Below, one piece after another: positions 11,070 through 22,400 of a stretch of DNA of 64,000 nucleotides. Position 1 is the stretch's first letter. Each line of letters starts with the position of its first letter. The DNA is from Sordariomycetes sp. S80-01Y (taxonomy: Eukaryota; Ascomycota; Sordariomycetes), in NCBI GenBank assembly GCA_037042185.1, contig JAXQJY010000029.1, positions 992,001 to 1,056,000 on the forward strand, written 5' to 3'. The notes under the pieces are model-generated. The model made no database searches, had not been told where the DNA came from, and worked only from the letters and a program-made list of their open reading frames with translations. The position numbers and the translations under genes are program-made.

Positions 11070-13320
11070 ATGGCTGCCGTGAGTCTCCCCCCCCAAGATC
11101 TCTCCTGCCGGGCACCAACCAAGCTCGGGTCTACCTTCCCATGGCTATAAGCACGATGTTGTCGATGCGATCCGCCGTCTTCTGCTGGCTGAAGCTCGGC
11201 CGAGGCAGTGTTTGTCACATTGACATCGGCATGGCTATCCACTACCAGTAGCATCACCACATCTTCGAGGATCAAACTGCGCTTTCATGTAGATAGCAAG
11301 AGAAGACATTAACTGACATGACTGATTCGCAGCCCCGTCCTTACAACCAGGGCTACCTCCAGAACGGTGCGAGCGGTATTGCCCCCGGTGCGGCACCTCT
11401 GCTGCCCAACCAAGGCCGAGTCGTCCAAACTGGGCCCATCCGCATCCTCTGCATCGCCGACGTTCGAGGTACGAGAAAACCATTGTGTCTTGCAAATTTC
11501 GGAAAGCTAACCGGCTAGGAAACCTGCGATCGTTGAACGACCTCGCCAAACAGGCCCGCGCCGATCACATCATCCACACGGGAGATTTTGGCTTCTACGA
11601 CAACACATCGCTCGAACGCATTGCTGAGAAAACCCTCAAGCATGTTGCCCAGTACTCCCCTCTGATTTCCGAGCCTGTCAAGAAGTCCATCTCGAGCCAG
11701 CCCGGTCCCGTCAAAAGCCGTTTCCAGCCCGAGGAGCTTCCCCTTTCCGAGCTCCCACTGCTGCTGAGCGGTGAGGTGAAACTGGAGGTTCCCGTTTACA
11801 CAGTCTGGGGTGCCTGCGAGGATGTTCGCGTCTTGGAGAAGTTCCGCTCGGCGGAATACAAGGTGCCCAATCTGCACATCATCGATGAGGCTCGCTCCAT
11901 GCTGCTGGAGATTGGTGGGGTGAAGCTACGTCTTCTCGGTCTGGGTGGTGCCGTTGTCATGCACAAGCTGTTTGACAATGGCGAGGGCAGAACTACCATT
12001 GCCGGTGGCCAGGGTACCATGTGGACGACCTTGCTTCAGATGGGAGAACTGGTCGACACAGCACACCGTGTCTACGACCCCACCGAGACCCGCGTCTTCA
12101 TCACCCACGCTTCCCCAGCGCGCGAGGGTATCCTCAACCAGCTCTCCGTTATTCTCAAGGCCGACTTCTCGATATCTGCCGGTCTTCACTTCCGCTATGG
12201 AAGTTCTTACAACGAGTTCAGTGTCAACCCAACGCTGGATCACTACCGAGGCAAGCTCGCTGCCTCCAAGGCGTCTTTCAACGACGTCTGGGATACTGTC
12301 AAGGGAGAGGTCGAGCCTGCCATTGCGCAGAATGAGGCACAGCAGAACCTCCTCAAGAATGCCCTGCAGCTTGTGGAGAAAATGCCCACGACTGCCGCTG
12401 GCGGCAACCCCTTCGGAGGTCCTTCTGCTGGCCCCTCCGTTGGCCAGGTGGACGAGAGCGCGTTCAAGAACATGTGGAATTTCAACTTGGCTGATGCTGC
12501 GTTCGGATACCTAGTTTTGGAGATTCAGGATGGCCGGATCGGTACTGAAATGAGGGCCCAGGGATTCAACTTTTCTCACCGCGGGTCTAAGCAGCAGCCT
12601 GGCAGTGCACCAGCCCCCCCCGCTAGCGTCGCCAACGCTCCTGTACCGCCCACTGCTGAATCCGCTGTTCCCGCACCACCCAGCCGTCAGCCTTCTGCCG
12701 CTCAGCCCAAGGCCGCTGTCGCACCTCCTGCAACCGGCAAGCCAGGCACACCTCAGCCCGAGGGCAAGGACAAGGCCGCCAACGGCTCTTCCAACGGGCC
12801 TGAGGCTATCTCTTCGCCTGTTCCCAAGTCCAACCCTGCCGACATCATTGGCCTCTTCGTCATGAACGCTCAGTCTGAGGACCAAGTTCGCGAAATGTTT
12901 GCGGAGGAGGACAGGCCGAAGATTGTCAAGATTGAGAAATGGGGCGCTGTAAACAAGGTCGTTCACTTCACCACCACGGAGGAGCGTGACGAGGCACTCC
13001 TTCGTCTGCCCGAGGAGTTCAAGACGAGGACGACAGAGGACAGGACACGGCCGTTGGTCAAAGTCTTCCAGCACCGTGAGGGCAAGGGCTTTGCCAACCG
13101 CGGTGGTGCAGGCAACTGGGGAGCCAGCACACGCGGAGGCAACAGCTCAAGCGGCTACCGTAGCGCGGGAGGCGCTAGCGACTCCGAGAGCAACCGCCGT
13201 GGCGGACGTGGGCGAGGCCGGGGTGACCGCGGAGGACGGGGCGGGCGGGGAGGCCGTGGTGGTCTAAAAGGTGATGCTGGCGCATCATCGCCTGCCGCTT
13301 CTACTCCTGCGGCAGAGTGA
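11070..13320 (+). CDS. DUF2433 protein: metallophosphoesterase-like fold with altered metal motifs and an RGG tail
   Basis: Exons 11070-11078, 11333-11468 and 11519-13320 give 648 residues. The N-terminal 300 residues resemble a calcineurin-like phosphoesterase: a strand ending ILCIADVRGN (about 42-51), HTGDFGFYD (about 66-74), VYTVWGACEDV (about 140) and VFITHASPAREG (about 240). In true enzymes these motifs read DxH, GDxxD, GNHD and GHxH, so the usual His and Asn ligands are missing here. The middle is Pro/Ala-rich. A short folded domain follows (DIIGLFVMNAQSEDQVREMF, about 505-570), and a Gly/Arg repeat (GRGRGRGDRGGRGGRGGRGG, about 610-630) suggests RNA binding. Family membership (fungal DUF2433) is recognition from memory; the cellular role is unknown to me. 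An alternative start at 11318 (MTDSQPRPYN), inside the first intron, would need no upstream exon. Confidence 0.85.
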
Positions 13321-13927
13321 AGCGCGAATCAGCATTTGGACTGATTCACGCTGGTCTTATGCCTGGCGTCCTTTCCATTACAGCACATCTTGAGCCTCGC
13401 GGCGTTTTCTATTCATCCCCTCTTCTTTTGCACCGATACAATTGGCTTGGAAGGACGGAGAGCTGCTTGGTTGGCTGGCCGTTGGACTTTCTGCTTTTGA
13501 TGCGTGGTTCCTTTGTACTGTACCTAATGAGGCGCGAGGCGACAAGACGCTTCGGCATCGAGGATTTGGCTTTATCCTGCCGCGTGTATGGAGTTAGTTG
13601 AGATGAGGGAGAATAAAAGGTCAATGACCACTCTAATCCTTGGTTGCTAGGTGCTTTTGATGCGGGTGGCCGATATGTTCGTTGCTAGCGGCGAGATGGC
13701 CCTGGATGTCCTCTGACCCCTAGTAATTCTTGCAGGCAGGCCGTTGAGCGGCAGCAGCTGCAGACAGCCTACAGTCCTCAGCAGTAACGTCCCGCGACTT
13801 CTGCCCGTTTGATCTGATACCCGCTCTTCACAACCTTTCGACGCCTTCTGGTGTACTACCTATACCTAGACGGGCAATTCACTCATCATTTTGGCGATCA
13901 TCAACACCAATCCACGCCGGCTAGATC
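13321..13927. other. Intergenic region with poly(A) signal of the DUF2433 gene
   Basis: An AATAAA hexamer at 13612-13617, about 290 nt past the stop, probably ends the upstream transcript. The rest is the promoter and leader of the next small gene. No other gene seen. Confidence 0.5.
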
Positions 13928-14101
13928 ATGGAAAGTGCCGCAGCAAACGTTGCCCTCATTCTGCTTGCGGTCTTTGTTCTCATCGGTTTAATCTGCTGGT
14001 TCGCGAAGGCCCAGATCACGACCTTTGCGAGGACACTGCTCGAGCATCGCCGGCAACAGCAGCAGCGGCAGGAAGCTCCTCCGCTCAACCAGTCTGCATA
14101 A
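13928..14101 (+). CDS. Small single-pass membrane protein (57 residues), function unknown
   Basis: A 58-codon ORF starts at ATG 13928 and ends with TAA at 14099-14101. Residues 7-27 form one strong hydrophobic helix (VALILLAVFVLIGLICWFAK). A cytosol-like amphipathic segment follows (ITTFARTLLEHRR), then a Gln-rich tail (QQQQRQEAPPLNQSA). The codon pattern and clean helix-then-basic layout make it a believable gene. It sits on its own between two plus-strand genes, with about 600 bp upstream. I do not recognise the family. Small tail- or signal-anchored subunits of ER or mitochondrial complexes look like this, but that is only an analogy. Conservation in related genomes would settle whether it is real. 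Confidence 0.6.
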   Translation: MESAAANVALILLAVFVLIGLICWFAKAQITTFARTLLEHRRQQQQRQEAPPLNQSA

Positions 14102-14427
14102 GTTCCCTTGTGAGTCCCTTCTCACAGCCAGAACCAAACGTGAATTTGGAAATAAAGCTGGGTTGTGGCGTATTCGCTGGCACATGATGTTTGGGGAAGA
14201 TACAGGTCCCTAGATTCTAACATCTGCAAGGCTGAACCCTCCGAGTTGCCAAGAGCGATCTAGGCCGCGACCCACTTCCCTTTGAACTCGCTCGGACGAC
14301 GATCGCAAATTTCCCTGGACCACCTCCGACTCGCAACCACCTCATCCTGTCCTTTGAAGTTCTCCAAATTGACGCCTTAAACTCTCACCGACACGTCAGG
14401 CTGTTACCAAGGATTCCGGAGGCTCCC
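14102..14427. other. Intergenic region, COQ5 promoter and leader
   Basis: 326 bp that must hold the end of the small membrane-protein transcript and the COQ5 promoter. No ORF or RNA gene supported. Confidence 0.45.
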
Positions 14428-15434
14428 ATGGCTGCGCGACCAGCTCTCCGGAGCTGCATACGCTCCGTCGGCGCCGTGACGCGTGCGAACCCTACCACAA
14501 CCTCTCGCGCGTTCTCAACATCGTTCGCACGGTTTGAGCAACCCAAGACCGACAGGCAAACACATTTCGGATATGAGACGATACCGGAAGCAGAGAAGCA
14601 GGGACGCGTGGCAGGGGTGTTCACCAACGTGGCCGAGTCGTACGATAAGATGAATGACTTGATGTCCCTTGGTGTCCATCGGTTATGGAAGTATGTCGAC
14701 ATGTTGCTTTGAGCTCTTGATACGATATTGGGCTGTTTTTGGTTGCGAAAGACCTTGTGCTGATGATATACAGAGACTACTTCGTTTCCTCTCTCAACCC
14801 CGGCGCAACGAACCCGCTCGGCCAACCCCAACGCATCCTCGACGTCGCCGGCGGTACCGGCGACATCGCATTTCGCATGCTTCACCAGAGCCACATCCTC
14901 AACGGCAACCCCAACATTCACGTCACAATCTCCGACATCAATCCTGCCATGCTCGAAGTCGGGCGGCAGCGATCTTTAGAGCTGCCAGCCGAACAGCAGT
15001 CGTCCCTTTCCTTTCTGGAAGCCAACGCCGAAACACTACCCTCCTCCGTCGAGTCGAATTCATTGGATCTGTATACCGTGGCATTTGGAATCAGGAACTT
15101 CACCAACATTCCCGCTGCTCTTGCCGAAGCGCACAGAGTTCTCAAGCCAGGTGGCGTATTCGCGTGTCTCGAGTTCAGCAAAGTTGACCGTTTTCCGTTG
15201 CTGAACGCGGCGTACAAACAGTGGTCTTTCAGCGCGATTCCTTTGATTGGACAACTGGTGGCTGGGGATAGGGACAGCTACCAGTACCTCGTGGAGAGCA
15301 TTGAGCGCTTCCCTAGTCAAGAGGAGTTCCGGGATTTGATAAAAGGGGCAGGATTCGACGTTGCCGGGGAGGGATACGAAAACTTGACAGGGGGTATTGC
15401 AGCGATTCATAGGGGAATCAAGCCTTTGAAATAG
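14428..15434 (+). CDS. COQ5: 2-methoxy-6-polyprenyl-1,4-benzoquinol methylase, mitochondrial (ubiquinone biosynthesis)
   Basis: COQ5 carries out the C-methylation step of ubiquinone synthesis in the mitochondrial matrix, using S-adenosylmethionine. Exons 14428-14690 and 14774-15434 (intron 83 nt) give 307 residues, the normal length. An Arg/Ser/Thr presequence covers about the first 35 residues. The family signatures are all present: [37 protein letters not shown], the SAM-binding loop [11 protein letters not shown] at about 109-119, [14 protein letters not shown], and [17 protein letters not shown]. The C-terminus ends [14 protein letters not shown]. An AATAAA follows at 15524-15529. Confidence 0.96.
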
Positions 15435-15758
15435 GGAGACATTGAGACCAAAAGCTTGACGGGAAGAAGGTATGAGGGGGTTGTATCAATATCTGTATGA
15501 TTTTGTACCATATACGGCCTGCGAATAAAAGCTTTGACATGAAAATGACAGACCAAAGAAGGCAAGATGAACGCGTAACCTACAAGTATTGCTGACCACA
15601 TGCTTGTGGGCTCCTCTAGAAAGGTTCCTCTGGGCTCTTAGAAGAAAAAAGTTTGGTAAGCTGCACGAATTTGGTGGCTCGCAGCTAAGGCCGATTAATC
15701 TACTATAGCATGATCTGATACAGCATGAACTTGTCGGCGTAAAAAGGAACAAAACTGC
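15435..15758. other. Intergenic region between COQ5 and tRNA-Val
   Basis: Contains the presumed COQ5 poly(A) signal (AATAAA at 15524-15529) and the transcription end of the tRNA gene. No ORF worth calling. Confidence 0.45.
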
Positions 15759-15764
15759 AAAAAA
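15759..15764 (-). terminator. RNA polymerase III oligo-T terminator of tRNA-Val
   Basis: On the minus strand a run of six T residues lies 15 nt past the tRNA 3' end. This is the standard Pol III stop signal. Confidence 0.75.
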
Positions 15765-15779
15765 GAAATGGCGGCGAAA

Positions 15780-15868
15780 TGATTTCGCCCGGGCTCGAAC
15801 CGGGGACCTTTTCGGGATGTATTTGATACATGTTAACGAAATGTTATGACCAACTAAACCACGAAACC
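15780..15868 (-). tRNA. tRNA-Val (anticodon AAC) with a 15-nt intron
   Basis: The acceptor stem pairs GGTTTCG with CGAAATC, and A is the discriminator base. The D arm reads GTTTAGTTGGTCATAAC. The anticodon stem pairs TTTCG with CGAAA, and the T arm CCCCGGTTCGAGCCCGGG holds the B box. The anticodon loop reads TTAACA, then intron, then C, giving anticodon AAC (valine). The intron (15816-15830) starts one base past the anticodon, the canonical position, and can itself fold as TGTAT/ATACA. Removing it leaves 74 nt. The mature sequence closely resembles yeast tRNA-Val(AAC) as I remember it. Confidence 0.93.
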
Positions 15869-16438
15869 AATTGTTGAAGGACATTGAAGCTCATGCGGTA
15901 TAGAAAATTGCGCACAGGGCGTGTGGGCCGACTTAGCGCCTGAGACAGGCCCGAAGAACGCCGGGATACGTGCACATGTTCATCAAGAAGGCCTTTTGGG
16001 CCCTGAAGGACTATGCTTCCGATTGTGGCTTTCAACGGCCCACGATGGGTTCGTCAAATTTTGGCTTGCGACTCTACTGAGGCAGCCTTATCGATAACCT
16101 CACCGGCATATGGGAATGTGGGACTTTCGGCTCAAGCGCAAAGACGTCATGTTGTCTCAACTCGCCGCGCTGGAATAAAAGCAAACAACGTCCTGAGAAT
16201 ATGCTGTGAGGTAACGGTATCTGTTATAAACTTGTATCACCTGTATCGAGCCTTTATGGGGCCTTTGATCCATCTTGGCTAGGCATTGCTAGCTTGGCAC
16301 GGTGTGTCACGGTCTAAGTCGGCTCGCTTTACGTCGGCGGGTTGTCTCGGCTCAAAGGCCAACTCGCCGGACCACCAACTCCCATCGCGGGGACGTCTTT
16401 CCACTGTTGATTCTTCTTCTCTTCTTTCTAGACAAAGA
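15869..16438. other. Intergenic region, tRNA upstream flank and BCKDHA promoter
   Basis: 570 bp without a convincing gene. The reading frame of the next gene stays open upstream to 16286, but only from a TTG and without presequence-like residues, so I treat it as leader. Confidence 0.45.
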
Positions 16439-17871
16439 ATGAAAGCTATCAAAGCAAAATTGACCACCATGAGATCCCGTGCACTTCAGAACACGGCCTT
16501 GCGGCGGGCAACTCTCGCGAGAGCCTTATCGCCTCTCCCTTCCCTATCCATCCGCTCCGCCAGCTCAGTCTCCCAGCGCCCTCACTCTGACTTCGTTTCC
16601 TTCCCGGGGGCTCTGAAATCCGCCTTTGCCACCACTCTATCTTTCCAAACGCCACAAGAATGGACTGCGCTGCCGACATACCGCGTCGTCGACCAAAACG
16701 GCGATGTTGTCGACCCTTCCTTCGAGCCCGACATCCCCGAGGACAAGATCGTCAAACTATACACGGACATGCTGTATATTTCGATATTGGATGTTATCAT
16801 GTTCGATGCGCAACGACAGGGCCGCCTGAGCTTTTATATGGTAAGCGCTGGAGAGGAGGCCGTGCCAGTCGGCAGCAGCAGTGCGTTGGAGATGGAGGAT
16901 GTGATATTCTGCCAGTATAGGGAGCAGGGGACTTACAGGGAGAGGGGGTTCACAACGAAGGATTTCATGGCACAATTGTTTGCCAACAAGCATGATGCAG
17001 GAAGGGGAAGGAATATGCCGGTTCACTATGGAAGCAAGGAGCTCAATATTGTAAGCCTCATCGCCCGCTTGATCTCGAAGCAGCTGACACTGGGTAGCAC
17101 ACTATCTCCTCCACGCTGGGCACGCAGCTGCCTCATGCGGCAGGGAATGCCTACGCGCAACGGATCAGGAGACTTCAGGATCCTTCTTCCAAGCCCGCAG
17201 TCACGGTAGCCTATTTCGGCGAGGGCAGTGCCTCTGGAGCTGATTTCCACGGTGCTCTTAACATCGCCGCCACGCGCTCTTGTCCCATTATTTTCATCTG
17301 CCGTAACAATGGCTACGCCATCTCAACACCAACGTTGGAACAGTACCGCGGAGACGGCATTGCCTCCCGAGGCATCGGCTACGGCATTGACACCATCCGC
17401 ATTGACGGCAACGACATCTGGGCCGTTCGTGAAGCTGTCAAGCGCGCCCGTGAACTTGCCCTCCAGGATGGAGGCAAGCCCGTCCTCATCGAAGCGATGA
17501 CATATCGCGTCTCTCACCACTCCACTTCGGACGACTCATTCGCCTACCGCGCGCGCGTTGAAGTCGAAGACTGGAAGCGGAGAGACAACCCCATCACGCG
17601 CCTGCGTAAGTGGATGGAGGCTCGCGGGATGTGGGACGATGTCAAGGAGAAGGAGGCGCGCGATGGAATGAGGAAGGAGATCTTGAAGGGGATCAGTGAA
17701 GCGGAGAAGGAGAAGAAGCCGCCACTGAGAATGATGTTCGAGGATACGTACGAGGAGCTGACACCCGATCTGAAGGATCAGATGAAGCAGCTGAGAGAAA
17801 TGATGGAGAAGTATCCAGAGGAGTATGATCTACGGGAGTTCGAGGGTGGAATCGATAGCCTCAAGGAGTAG
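16439..17871 (+). CDS. BCKDHA: Branched-chain 2-oxoacid dehydrogenase E1 alpha subunit, mitochondrial
   Basis: E1 alpha forms the thiamine-diphosphate-dependent decarboxylase of the complex that degrades 2-oxoacids from Leu, Ile and Val. Exons 16439-17050 and 17098-17871 (intron 47 nt) give 461 residues. A basic presequence is followed by FPGALKSAFATTL and TYRVVDQNGDVVDP. Then come FYMVSAGEEAVPVGSSSALE, the ThDP/Mg motif GEGSASGADFHGALN (about 244) ending in NNGYAISTP, and the regulatory phosphorylation loop YRVSHHSTSDDSFAYR (about 340). Those loop residues distinguish it from pyruvate dehydrogenase E1 alpha. A second in-frame ATG at 16469 is an equally possible start. Confidence 0.95.
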
Positions 17872-19439
17872 TTCAGCAGCGTAAATTGAACAAGACCCAC
17901 CATCACCATCACGACCATCAAAGCTGACGAAAGTGACTACTCATCTAAATAAACTACTAGTCACAAGTATCAATACTCGCAACACGTAAATAGCTACCAG
18001 GCATATATCTAGCTTAGGTACTCGACGGCCTTCTGTCAGAGTCGGGGTCCGCAAGCCATTTAGACCTGTGTTCGACCGAGGACGAGGCCCTAAGTTTGGG
18101 GATGGCCGCATGGTGTTGATGCGCTGTCTTCCCGGACAATCTTCATGCCCGAACTAGCGCCGTCCATGCCCGAAAGTTGGTCTCCTGTGAATAAGGTCAG
18201 ATGAGTTTTCTAGCGCAGCTTTGGCGCGGGCATTTTGGATTCTAAAAGTTGAGCGGCAGCTCGTTGATGTTGGGAGCACGGAAGTGCAACGGTCGTGGGC
18301 CAGAATTGGCGAAGGATCCTGTACCTGGATAACAGCATCTCCCCGAGTCGAGGCGTCGCACTGCTAAGAGGATGGGCCGCAGCTACATTGCAGCCGCCGC
18401 GTTTTATACAAGGTGTGTCTCCACCCGTCACTAAGTACCCACTGGCATCATCCGCCGGCCACGGACAGCACACCTCATCTACCCGCTTCCGAATCCGCAT
18501 CCATCCTACATCCAAACGTATTCCCATCGCCAACACGAGTCCATTTTCCTTTCCTCTCACAATCTCCCACATCGTGCCGCATCTGAGTTGTAACGACCAC
18601 CGACGACGTATACGATCCAACTGCGAGTCCGCAAACGAACGAGATAGAATCAGACGGAAGGTCGACCCCCCGCATCGGTTCTGTAATCTACCTTACCTTA
18701 CCTACTGAACTTGGCCACTGGGAAAGAGCACCTACCGCGATAGACGCCGCTCCTACCAACGACGTCGCTGGGACCTGCTTCAAGCCTCGTCGTGCCTTCC
18801 CTCTCGATGGCGTCCACATAGTCTGGGCATGGCAGAACGAATATCGGCAGTCGATAACGAAGTGCGCCTTCCTTCCGCGACGACGTCCCGGTCCCCTACC
18901 GGTTCGCACAGGTGAGTTGGAACTTCTCGACCGTCAAGCCTCTATCAACACCTGCACCCCTTTCATATTCCCCATGCACACGCCTGGGCAACAGTCAACC
19001 GCTACCAGCTGCATGCCCCGCGACGAGCGTATTCGAGCTTTCGCCTTGTCCGTCCGAGCCTTGCCAGCCGAGCTGCCATCGTCACCGCTCGAGCTCTACA
19101 TCGGATCAAGTTGGAGCTCCGGGTGCTGATTCACCGATTTGATCAATCACCGGCAGAAAATTCACGTTTCTTCACCTTGGATTATCGGTCCCCTTTTGCC
19201 CATCATCCCTTCTGCCCTCCTTCACAACACAGTATCACTGTCAGATTGACGGCAACCTTATCCATCACAAGCAAGAGAGCTCTGGCCTTGTCACCAAGCA
19301 GCTCCTGCTCCGCCATCAAGGCTGCAGCGTGTTCTCCCCTACCCTGATCTTTCCTTTCTGCTCATCGTCTTTTAACTTCGCATTCATCTTCTACCTTACC
19401 CTGGCCGCCAGTGCCACCTCGTCGGCTTGACTTGTACTC
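17872..19439. other. Long intergenic region holding the UFD4 leader
   Basis: AATAAA at 17948-17953 probably ends the BCKDHA transcript. The rest is pyrimidine-rich near the UFD4 start and contains a short upstream ORF at 18829-18915 with a strong splice donor at 18912. I see no independent gene. Confidence 0.45.
18829..18915 (+). other. Possible upstream ORF / first-exon end in the UFD4 5' leader
   Basis: An ATG opens 28 codons (MAERISAVDNEV...), and the stop TGA overlaps a consensus donor (AG|gtgagt at 18912). If spliced, this would be the end of a 5' leader exon with an intron of about 500 nt. If unspliced, it is an upstream ORF. No transcript data here, so both remain open. Confidence 0.35.
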
Positions 19440-22400
19440 ATGTCTTCTAGAATCACAAGATCATCGGCCAGGCAAGCGGCCAACCAGGCAGCTGCTTCCA
19501 CGGACGCCGATACATCCAACGCATCTATTGCTTCCAATTCCACAACATCCCCGAACCGACCTCCATCTTCCACGGCACCGTCGAGTAGAAAACGAAAAGC
19601 CAACAGGTCTTCAAGCCCTTCAGCACCTGCACCGCAGCCCGAATCTGCGAGCCGAAGGTCAAAGAGACAGAAGATTCCGGCAGTTGGTGCAGCCTCTGCG
19701 ACACCCTCGACATCCGTCAAAAATAAGAAAAAGGGAAAGGGCCCCGACGTCATGGATAGTCAAGAGTATGTTCCGATACGCATAGCTTACCTGGACTTGG
19801 TGCTGATGGTGAATTTAGTGGCGTCTTCGGTGCTCAAACTCCGCCGGAGCAGAACACTAAGTCTGGGTCCTCGAGCAGGAAATCTAGCAGAAGTAAAAGG
19901 CAGATGCCGGGCGCTCAAGGTAACTGCTCTGACCCAGCTCTTCCATCGTAGACTAACATATCAGCAGATTCGACGACACCTAGTGGGTCGTCGTCGACCA
20001 GAAAAGCCAAGAGCCATAGTGACGCCTCCGACGGGGATACTATCATGACAGGCACGGATCAGCCGCTCGAGCCTGGGCCTCCACCACCGCCACCGATCCC
20101 TCAACCTGCCGCCGACGACGATAGTGACGAAGATGACGAAGATGGAGAGGATGACTCCTACGGCCGAGGAGACTGGGGCGAAGACGACTTCTTTGGAGGG
20201 GCTGGAGGCGGGGGCCTTTCGGGAACGCTTAGGGCTCTGACCGGAATGATGACAGGCTTCTCCTCCAGACTCCGAGAGCTTCTCAACAGCCTACGGCAAG
20301 ACGACCTTTCAGTTCAGCTTATAGCTTTGCAAGAGCTTTCAGAGATCCTGCTCGTCTCCAACGAGGACAACCTGTCCGGCCAATTCTCGCCTGACTCGTT
20401 TGTCAAGGAGCTTGTTCCTCTGTTGAATAAGGAGGAAAGCCCAGAAATTATGCTTCTATCGTGCCGGTGTCTCGCCAATTTGATGGAGGCAATGCCCGCC
20501 AGTGTGGCAAACGTGGTCTACGGGGGCGCGGTGCCAGTGCTGTGCCAGAAGCTTCTGGAGATATCCTTCATTGACCTTGCTGAGCAAGCTCTTAGCACGC
20601 TGGAAAAGATCTCCTATGAGTATCCAGGAAGCATCGTTCGCGAGGGAGGCCTAACGGCGTGCCTGACATATTTGGATTTCTTTGCAACCAGCACTCAAAG
20701 GACGGCCGTCACCACGGCAGCTCAGTGCTGCCGCAACATTCCCGACGACTCTTTTCCAGTTGTCCGGGACGTCATGCCCACATTGCTGAACGTCCTCAAC
20801 AGCAGTGATCAGCGGGTCGTCGAGCAAGCGTCACACTGCGTTTCAGGCATCATCGACAGCTTTGGCCATAGGGCCAGCAAGTTAGAGGAGCTTGTAAGCG
20901 TGGATTTGTTACGGGCCATCCTTCGACTCTTAGTTCCTGGAGGCACCAACTTGGTTGGGTCCAACATCCACACAGAATTTCTGCGTGTTCTTGCTCTCAC
21001 CGCCCGCGCCAGTCCTCGACTTTCAGCCGAGCTTTTCAAGCTCAATGTGGTTGACACGCTCTACCAAATGCTCACAGGTGTTTCTCCCCCTAGCGGGATG
21101 GACGACGTGGCCTCCAAGCTCGATAGCGTGGTCATCATGCAAGCACTCATCCACCGACCCCGCGAGCAGATCTTAGAGACTCTGAACGTTATCAGCTACC
21201 TGCTCCCAAGTCTGCCTAGGAGCGTCGACCCGGCTTCGGGCGAGTTTGTGCAGCTTCAGGGCTCCTCAGTGATTCCCATCACTCCAACCTCGGCCGGCCG
21301 CTCCCGTCGTCATAGCAATACAAGCAGCAGCGAGAAGCGTCTAGAGCTACTGAAGGAATGTCCGAATGAGGTCCGCCGCTTCGCGCTGATCCTCTTCCCC
21401 ACGCTGACCGACGCCTACTCGAGCACGGTCAACCTCCTCGTGAGGCAGAGGGTTCTTATTGTTCAACTAAAGATGCTGTCCAACCTGGACACCGATATCC
21501 TCACCGAGGCTCTTATTCCCGTGCCATACGCGTCGTTCCTGGCTTCCATTTTGTCGCAGCAGGACCATCCTTCCCTGGTTCTCTTTGGTCTCCAAGCTGC
21601 TGAGCTTCTATTGGCCCGTCTGGACAAGATTTATCGGTACCAGTTCTATCGTGAAGGCGTCATGTCTGAGATCAATGCCCTTGCAAATGAAGAAGACCCT
21701 AAGCAAGACGAGAAACTCGATGAAGAGGCGGACCCTCAAGAGGAGACCTCTGCGGTTCTCGAATCGGAAGATAAAGACGACACTAGTAATGCCTCTGATC
21801 ATCATGAGGACGGGGACCCTGAAGACGAGACATCCGATGAAGACGAAGACGATCAGGGTGATCCAGATGACGAGAACGAGGATGAAGAAATCGTGGACGC
21901 GGGTGGCCTCATCGAACGCGCACGCTCCGACTCTAGTGAATCAGAAATGTCGGCCGACCTACCACCCTCTCGATTCGCCAGCGACAACGACGCGATGAAA
22001 ACCCGAATCCGTCAGGTTTCCCGGAAATTTGTGGAAACACATGAATCTGAGGAGAGGGGGAAGGAGATGCGAGCCAAAGCTCAGGGCATTCTCGACAACC
22101 TTTCGACTTTGGCCAGCGAGCTTGATGCTTTCTTCGTCAAGCGCTCTGCTTCTGACCTATCAGTCAACAAGGGACGAGGACTATTCACCAAGCTCGCCTC
22201 GTACTTCGACAGCAGTATTCTGGAGAGCGTGACCAGCGCTGAGCTACTTGGCTCAGGTCTGGTGCGCGTCCTGCTCGACATCTTCAGCAACCCTAATGAA
22301 GAGCTGATGCGTACTGCTCAGTCAACTTTCTTGGAAGTCTTCATGGGCTACACTGTGCAATCGAAGCCTAAGACAGCGACAGTGGACTCTCCTGCGACCC

